DNA of 64,000 nucleotides from Bradyrhizobium agreste (GTDB lineage Bacteria; Pseudomonadota; Alphaproteobacteria; Rhizobiales; Xanthobacteraceae). The stretch is from the NCBI RefSeq assembly GCF_016031625.1, contig NZ_JACCHP010000014.1, positions 1 to 64,000 of the forward strand, given 5' to 3'. Positions 59,304-64,000 of the stretch are shown here, in pieces. Positions within the stretch are counted from its first letter, which is position 1. Each line of letters starts with the position of its first letter. A model generated the notes under the pieces. It was not told the origin of the DNA, did no database searches, and saw only the letters and a program-made list of their open reading frames with translations. The position numbers and the translations under genes were made by a program.

Positions 59304-59339
59304 TTACCCTCCCCTGGAGGGCCCTCCAGGGGAGGGTAA
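59304..59339. terminator. 36-bp perfect palindrome between convergent genes
   Basis: A perfect palindrome from TTACCCTCCCCTGGAGGG to its reverse complement, with no loop in DNA. It lies in the 104-bp gap between convergent moaB and the MarR-GNAT gene. RNA from either strand would form a very stable hairpin; there is no T-run, so a terminator role is likely but not certain. Confidence 0.6.
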
Positions 59340-59370
59340 GGTCACGGCGCGCGTTGTTGAATTAAGACAG

Positions 59371-60330
59371 TCAGAGATCCAGTTCCCACGTCTCGCCGAC
59401 CAGGTCGGCACCGAAGCTGTGATGCTTCTCTTCCTTCACCAGCTTGAATCCCGCACTCTTGTAGATCCCGCGTGCGGCGACCAGGATGCTCTGCGTCCAC
59501 AGCGTCATCTTGCTGTAGCCGCGCTCGCGGGCGCCCTGGATGCATTGCTGCACGAGTGCGCGGCCGACGCCGAGGCCGCGTGCTTTCTTCTCCACCTGCA
59601 ACAGGCGGAGTTTTGCGATCTCGTCCGTGGCCTTGACGAGGAACACGGAGCCGACCGGCTCGCCACCGACCTCCGCGATCCAGCAGTGCTCGCGCGCGGC
59701 GTCGTAGTTCCTGATGAACTGCGCGCAGATCTCGGCGACCAGCGCCTCGTAGCCGATGTCCCAACCGTAGTCGGCGGCATAAGCGGCAGCCTGCCGGGAG
59801 ACGACCCAGCCCATGTCGCCGACGCGATGGCTGCGCAGGATGAAAGCCGCGGGCGGGCCTTTGCGTTGCTCCAGCACGGCCTCGATGGTCGCCATGGCCT
59901 GCGTGAGCCGGGTCGCATCGCCGGGCGAAAGCTGAGCCAGCATCGCGGCGACCTCGTTTTGCGAGCTCTGGTTCAGCTTGGCGAAAGCCTGCCGGCCCTT
60001 GGCGGTCAGGCTGAGCAGGTATTGCCTGCGGTCCGCGGGCAGCGGCTTTCGCGTGATCAGCCCCTTCTCGTCGAAGCTCTGGACGATGCGGCTGAGATAG
60101 CCGGGATCAAGACCAAGCTCGTTTCCGATCTCTTTTGCCGCAAGGTCGTCGCGATGGGCGAGCTCGTAGAGCACCCGCGCCTCGCTGAGCGAGAACGGGC
60201 TCTTGCCAAGGTGCTGGTCGAGCACACCGAGCTTGCGGGTGTAGAAGCGGTTGAAGGCACGGACCGCTGCGACATGGTCGTCGGCGGCCTGTTCGGCCAT
60301 TGGGCCTGATGGCGAAGCTTTCGGTAGCAT
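59371..60330 (-). CDS. MarR-GNAT fusion (helix-turn-helix / N-acetyltransferase)
   Basis: A 319-residue fusion. Residues 1-150 form a MarR winged helix (YTRKLGVLDQHLGKSPFSLS, EIGNELGLDPGYLSRIVQSF, GLITRKPLPADRRQYLLSLT); residues from about 165 are a GNAT domain with the acetyl-CoA loop VEKKARGLGVGRALVQQCIQ. Such fusions are known in Bradyrhizobium and actinobacteria as regulators whose acetyltransferase part probably acts on the effector. ATG 60330 has GAGG six bases upstream. It should bind the palindrome at 60346 and control itself and maybe the divergent side. Confidence 0.92.
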   Translation of the reverse strand: MLPKASPSGPMAEQAADDHVAAVRAFNRFYTRKLGVLDQHLGKSPFSLSEARVLYELAHRDDLAAKEIGNELGLDPGYLSRIVQSFDEKGLITRKPLPADRRQYLLSLTAKGRQAFAKLNQSSQNEVAAMLAQLSPGDATRLTQAMATIEAVLEQRKGPPAAFILRSHRVGDMGWVVSRQAAAYAADYGWDIGYEALVAEICAQFIRNYDAAREHCWIAEVGGEPVGSVFLVKATDEIAKLRLLQVEKKARGLGVGRALVQQCIQGARERGYSKMTLWTQSILVAARGIYKSAGFKLVKEEKHHSFGADLVGETWELDL

Positions 60331-60345
60331 GGGGCACCTCGATAT

Positions 60346-60379
60346 TTGCCATTGTCAATTAATTGATTGACGTTGGCAA
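60346..60379. promoter_or_regulatory. 34-bp palindromic MarR operator
   Basis: The arms TTGCCA-N2-GTCAAT and ATTGAC-N2-TGGCAA are perfect inverted copies around a six-base centre. It lies 16 bases upstream of the MarR-GNAT start in an AT-rich stretch. The two-step symmetry (two half-sites per arm) fits MarR dimer binding. Confidence 0.82.
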
Positions 60380-60392
60380 GTATCTCGGCGCT

Positions 60393-60968
60393 TCAGCCCA
60401 CCATCACGATCCGGCTGCGCAGCATGGTCCGGGACGACCGCCCGAGCCGCCGGAGCAGCCGCGCCTCGGAATGCCGGGCGTGGGGCGGGTAGCCGCCGAT
60501 CCGGTCGTAATGATCGCGCGCGATCAGCAGCCCTTGATCGCCGAGCGGACCGACGAGCTTGCGCGCCACCGCCCAGAGGACGTCCCGCACTGCGGTATTT
60601 GCGTAAGGCGAGCGGGCATAGCGGAACACCGCCGCACGATCGCGGCCGCTGGTGGCGACGGCCTGGATGAACTGGGTGGTTTCCTCGATCCAGCCGGTTT
60701 CCAGCACCGCGCCCGCAGGCAGGAACATCAGCCATGGCGATCGGGCCTGGCGCGCTCCGGCAGCGAGCGCAGCGCCTTGCGAATGCCCCTCAAAGCCGAT
60801 GAAACGGCAGCCTGCGACGTCGGCAACACGCTCGATAACGCCGTTGCGCGTGCCGTCGACCAGCAGCACTTCCCGGATCACGCCGGCGGCGGCGCCGGGC
60901 ACCAGCGCGGCGAGGGTTGCGACCGCCGTCTGCTCGACACCATCGGTCGGAATGATGACGCTCAGCAT
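60393..60968 (-). CDS. glycosyltransferase family 2-like protein, short
   Basis: A 191-residue protein with the GT2 opening: MLSVIIPTDGVEQTAVATLA, then EVLLVDGTRNGV where the usual DD/DGS is DGT, and SPWLMFLPAGAVLETGW (an xPAGA in place of the DxD). The nucleotide-sugar DxD motif is therefore not seen. The usual GT2 domain is about 230 residues, so it is small. It may be a non-canonical or inactive member. It lies immediately upstream of the MarR-GNAT operator on the same strand. Confidence 0.78.
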   Translation of the reverse strand: MLSVIIPTDGVEQTAVATLAALVPGAAAGVIREVLLVDGTRNGVIERVADVAGCRFIGFEGHSQGAALAAGARQARSPWLMFLPAGAVLETGWIEETTQFIQAVATSGRDRAAVFRYARSPYANTAVRDVLWAVARKLVGPLGDQGLLIARDHYDRIGGYPPHARHSEARLLRRLGRSSRTMLRSRIVMVG

Positions 60969-61211
60969 GATTGAGGCTTCAGGGTCCGCACTTCGGGAGA
61001 AGCGTAGCGTTGCATGATGTTGTCATAGACCTGTCGCGCTGCCGAGTGCAACTTTCGGACGGCGCTTCGGCGTGCGATGGTAAACTGCGGCCAGTTCATC
61101 GCAGCCAAATGTGTCCGGCGCGGGCTGGTCATATTGCCGAATGTTTCGGCACAAGCTGATCCTGACCGTATTAACCCGGATGCGTGATCTCGCTGCAGGG
61201 AGAGACCTTGT

Positions 61212-62051
61212 ATGAACGCCGATCAACTCGCCGTTGGCACGGCGCCAAAATCGCCGAAGCAGGAGGCCGCGCCGACCTTGCGAATCCGGGCGCTGATGCT
61301 GGGCGAGCGCATCAATGCGTCTGGCCTCGAGATCGGCACGCTGGTGTCCTCGACGCCGGCCGCCTTCCGCGTTCATGCCGGCCTTGCCGTGATCTTTCGC
61401 TACGGCGTCGTCGTGCTGATCGGGCTGTTGCCGTCCGAGGAGAAGGTCCTCGTCGACAACCTGAAGTCACGCGTGACCGGGGAGCTCAGCCCATACGAGG
61501 AGGAGATCGCGCAGGCGCAGCTCTGCAACGAAGAAGCTGCCGAGACGATCCAGCCGGGCGGGCCGATCTGCCTCGCCAGATTCTCCGACGACCGGCTGCT
61601 GCTGGTCGCCGATGCGCTCGCCAAGAGCACATCGCTGGCGCGCGACGAGCGCCGCGTCGCCGCGGTGTTCGACGTCATCGAGCCGTTTGCACGTGAGCTC
61701 GCCGAGCACGGCCGCACGCCGCGCCGGCGCAAGGGCATTCTGCAATTGATCGGCAACGCACTGCTGGTGCAGCAGCGCGTCGCCGGCCGCGTCGCGGTCG
61801 CGGAGAAGCCGGACGTGCTCTGGGAGAAGCCCGAGCTCGACCGGCTCTATTCCCGTCTCGAGGACGAGTACGAGCTGAAGGAGCGCCTCGACACGCTCGA
61901 GCGCAAGCTCGCCGCGGTGTCGGAGACCGCCAACGCGCTGACCGACATCATCGACACCGAGCGCTCGCTGCGCCTGGAGATTGCGGTCGTGGTGCTGATC
62001 GTGATCGAGGTCGCGATCGGGTGTTTTCAGATCCTGAGCGGCACTCACTGA
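61212..62051 (+). CDS. RMD1/YagE (DUF155) family protein
   Basis: A 279-residue protein: RIRALMLGERINASGLEIGT, then the conserved VIFRYGVVVLIGLLPSEEKV, the middle KSTSLARDERRVAAVFDVIE, the coiled DEYELKERLDTLERKLAAVS and a C-terminal helix (RLEIAVVVLIVIEVAIGCFQ). This is the YagE/RMD1 family, known in yeast mitochondria as Rmd1 and linked to meiosis or RNA-related roles; the bacterial role is unknown. GGGAGAG is upstream of the ATG. The stop overlaps the convergent PPDK-like gene by seven bases. Confidence 0.9.
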   Translation: MNADQLAVGTAPKSPKQEAAPTLRIRALMLGERINASGLEIGTLVSSTPAAFRVHAGLAVIFRYGVVVLIGLLPSEEKVLVDNLKSRVTGELSPYEEEIAQAQLCNEEAAETIQPGGPICLARFSDDRLLLVADALAKSTSLARDERRVAAVFDVIEPFARELAEHGRTPRRRKGILQLIGNALLVQQRVAGRVAVAEKPDVLWEKPELDRLYSRLEDEYELKERLDTLERKLAAVSETANALTDIIDTERSLRLEIAVVVLIVIEVAIGCFQILSGTH

Positions 62052-63655
62052 GATGCGGCGGCGCGTCTGCCCTGTCGGCTGGATTGGGCCCGCCACGCCG
62101 CGATCTCGGCAAGCTCGGCTTCGGGCCGTGTCCGGATCGTCTCGCAGCGTCCGAGATAGAGCTCTCCCGCGTCGCCCTCGATGGTGATCCACTCGCCTTC
62201 GGCAAGCGCGAGATTGCCGAGCTGGGCCTGCTTTGCGGCAGGATCGATCTTCAAGTCACGGCAGCCGACCACGCAGGGCTTGCCCATCTGCCGCGCCACC
62301 AGGGCCGCATGCGAGGTGCGCGCGCCGACCGACGTGACGATGCCGGCGGCGAGCGCGAAGCCCGCGACGTCGGCGGTGCTGGTATCGGGACGCAGCAGGA
62401 TGACCGGCTCGCCCGCCGCCGAAAGGCGCTGGGCGCTTTCGGACGAGAACGCCGCCCGTCCGATGCCGATGCCGCCGCAAGCGCCAATGCCTATCGTCGC
62501 GGCCTTGCCGGCGGACACCAGTCTGGTTTCGGCGAGCGAGGCGAGATCGATCTCTGCCAGCCGCTTCAATGCCTCGTCTTTCGAGATCAGGCCTTCATGC
62601 ACGAGGTCGATCGCGATTCTGACGGCGGCCCGCGGCGTGCGCTTGGCGGTGCGGGTCTGGAGGATCCAGAGCCTGCCGTTCTCGACCGTGAACTCGACGT
62701 CCTGGACATCGGCGAATGCGTGCTCGAGCCGCTTCAGGGCATCGCCAAGCTCCGATTCGAGCTTCGGCAGCTCGCGGGCGATCGCTTCAGTCGTGTCCGG
62801 CGCGCGTCGTCCGGAAACGACGTCTTCGCCCTGCGCATCGAGCACGAGGTCGATCATGGGGCGCGGCGCGCCGGTCGAAGGATCGCACGAGAAGGCCACG
62901 CCGGCGCCGGAGGCAAGTCCGCCATTGCCGAACACCATCGCCTGCACGGTGACGGCGGTGCCCTCGAGCGCTTCGAGGTGCTGGAGGCTTCGATAGGTCA
63001 TCGCACGCTCGCTCATCCAGGAGCGATAGACCGCCTGGGCTGCCGCCTCCAACTGCGCGAAGGCGTCCTCCAGCAGGCCATCGGCGCCATCCTCGATCAG
63101 CGCCTGCTCGCGGCTGGCGAGCCGCTCGAGCGCTTCGCTGTCGAGCTCGCGGTCGCTGCCGGCGTGTTCCGTTGCGACGAGCTCCGCGATGCACGCCGCA
63201 AAGGCGGCTTGGTCGAGCTCGAGCACGGTCTCGCCGAAGCTTTCCAGGAAACGGCGCCGGCAATCCCAGGCGAGCCGCGGCCGGCCGGTCGCACGGATCA
63301 GGCCGTGCACGGCATCTTGGGTGCAGCCGACATCGAGAACGGTGTCGAGCATGCCCGGCATCGATCGCGCCGCGCCCGAGCGCACCGAGACCAGCAGCGG
63401 CTGGCGCCGGTCCCCGAAGCGCTTTCCGGTGGCGCTCTCCAGGAACGAGATCCCTTCTTTCAAGCCATCGCGCAGGTGTCGCGTGGCATGCGCATGGCCG
63501 GCGATGATTTCGGCGCAGAGCTGGACCGGCAGCACGAAGGCAGGCGGCACCGGCAAGCCCAGCGCCGCCATGCGGGCGAGATTGGCGGCCTTGGCGCCGA
63601 TCTCTTCGGCGGGCCGCAATTCGTCGGCGTCAGTGCCGATACGCACGATATGCAT
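62045..63655 (-). CDS. PEP/pyruvate dikinase-like protein lacking the PEP-binding barrel
   Basis: A 536-residue protein. The N-terminal half is the PPDK/PEP-synthase ATP-binding domain (LRPAEEIGAKAANLARMAAL, then LGLPVPPAFVLPVQLCAEII; RSGAARSMPGMLDTVLDVG). The phosphohistidine domain follows with TSHAAL, catalytic His about residue 449 (SVGARTSHAALVARQMGKPC). The C-terminal PEP/pyruvate TIM barrel of PPDK (about 350 residues) is absent. It could phosphorylate its own His and pass phosphate to another partner, as in rifampin phosphotransferase-like families. The neighbour upstream at the window edge may be that partner. Confidence 0.85.
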   Translation of the reverse strand: MHIVRIGTDADELRPAEEIGAKAANLARMAALGLPVPPAFVLPVQLCAEIIAGHAHATRHLRDGLKEGISFLESATGKRFGDRRQPLLVSVRSGAARSMPGMLDTVLDVGCTQDAVHGLIRATGRPRLAWDCRRRFLESFGETVLELDQAAFAACIAELVATEHAGSDRELDSEALERLASREQALIEDGADGLLEDAFAQLEAAAQAVYRSWMSERAMTYRSLQHLEALEGTAVTVQAMVFGNGGLASGAGVAFSCDPSTGAPRPMIDLVLDAQGEDVVSGRRAPDTTEAIARELPKLESELGDALKRLEHAFADVQDVEFTVENGRLWILQTRTAKRTPRAAVRIAIDLVHEGLISKDEALKRLAEIDLASLAETRLVSAGKAATIGIGACGGIGIGRAAFSSESAQRLSAAGEPVILLRPDTSTADVAGFALAAGIVTSVGARTSHAALVARQMGKPCVVGCRDLKIDPAAKQAQLGNLALAEGEWITIEGDAGELYLGRCETIRTRPEAELAEIAAWRAQSSRQGRRAAASQ

Positions 63656-63665
63656 GGCGATGTCC

Positions 63666-64000
63666 TCAAGCTGCGAGATCGATCATGATGTGACGGCGGA
63701 GCAGATGTCCGAACGCGGCGAAGCGGTCGGTGGCGCGTTCGACGGCGCGGGCGAGCTCGATCACCGACAGGGAGGTCGCGACGTCGAAGCCGCCGCAGAA
63801 GACCAGTGCGGTGGTCGCGCGTTCGCGGCTGTCGGCGGCGTGTTCGGCGTCAATCAAGCGGGTCACGGCAGAGAGTGCGTCTTCTGAATCGGCGCGCCGT
63901 CCTTCCGGCACGTCGATCGCGGCGGCGACGCCGCTCGCGGCCACTTCGGTCGCGGTCTCGGCCACGGCGCAAAGCTCGGCCAGCGCTGCCAGCAAGGAGG
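63666..64000 (-). CDS. partial gene at the window edge, helical (PhoU/DUF47-like resemblance)
   Basis: The last 110 or so codons of a minus-strand gene whose start is beyond the window. The visible sequence is all-helical: AVTRLIDAEHAADSRERATT, SVIELARAVERATDRFAAFG and HLLRRHIM. The spacing of helices resembles PhoU/DUF47-type phosphate-transport accessory proteins, but this is weak. It ends 10 bases before the PPDK-like gene and is probably in the same operon. Confidence 0.55.
   Translation of the reverse strand, partial: SLLAALAELCAVAETATEVAASGVAAAIDVPEGRRADSEDALSAVTRLIDAEHAADSRERATTALVFCGGFDVATSLSVIELARAVERATDRFAAFGHLLRRHIMIDLAA

Noticed and set aside
62021..63688. A 555-codon open frame on the plus strand
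   Set aside because: Antisense to the PPDK-like gene, whose phosphohistidine motif is clear.

Overview
The window is high-GC DNA, densely coded on both strands, and its content points to an alphaproteobacterium of the Bradyrhizobium type (Nitrobacteraceae). The main evidence is a Rieske gene followed by one fused cytochrome b/c1 gene (fbcFH layout), a fused anthranilate synthase TrpE-TrpG behind a Trp-codon leader peptide, a CcrM-type GANTC methyltransferase, an alphaproteobacterial Zur-type operator, and many REP-like intergenic palindromes of the kinds common in that genus. No rRNA, tRNA, CRISPR array or complete insertion sequence was seen.

Layout. 0.5-5.5 kb: a GNAT acetyltransferase, then a minus-strand zinc-type locus (TonB receptor, DUF2946 protein, decayed CobW GTPase, small unknown ORF) headed by a perfect 20-bp Zur-like palindrome, and a small secreted protein. 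5.5-12.5 kb: a MoxR / DUF58 / DUF4159-BatA / large membrane protein operon on the minus strand. 12.8-16.4 kb: a translationally coupled plus-strand run, DUF1285 - NUDIX - DUF6111 - CCA nucleotidyltransferase - TauE/SafE. 16.5-18.3 kb: cupin, DUF2158, and an unknown membrane-anchored protein. 18.5-26.0 kb: an accessory cluster with ureidoglycine aminohydrolase, a LysR regulator, an orphan substrate-binding protein, a hydantoin/allantoin-type racemase, two different polysaccharide-deacetylase/PuuE-fold proteins and an M20 amidohydrolase. Together these look like a ureide or cyclic-amide catabolic module. A 68-bp imperfect direct repeat lies on each side of it. 26-29 kb: HAD hydrolase, hemF, queE, trmL. 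29.2-32 kb: the cytochrome bc1 operon with a strong terminator. 32-36.3 kb: dienelactone hydrolase, trpE(G) with its attenuator, apt. 36.3-41 kb: two deviant ParA-like ATPases, an M48 protease with LemA, and an Rsm22-like protein. 41-48.4 kb: smc, a DsbA-like protein, DUF721, a higBA toxin-antitoxin pair, mutY, a thioesterase. 48.4-56 kb: FAD monooxygenase, two GSTs, a LysR/NTF2-like divergent pair, DUF1127, a chemotaxis receptor. 56-64 kb: ccrM with clustered GANTC sites at its start, a neutral zinc metallopeptidase, moaB, a MarR-GNAT fusion with a 34-bp operator-like palindrome, a GT2-like protein, an RMD1/YagE protein, a PPDK-like protein lacking the PEP barrel, and a partial gene at the edge.

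Most of the window is core housekeeping. The parts most worth follow-up are the 18.5-26 kb ureide-type cluster, the decaying Zur locus, the paired ParA-like ATPases, and the visible regulatory elements (trp leader, GANTC cluster, MarR and HigA operators). All function calls rest on reading protein sequence by eye; no database search was possible.
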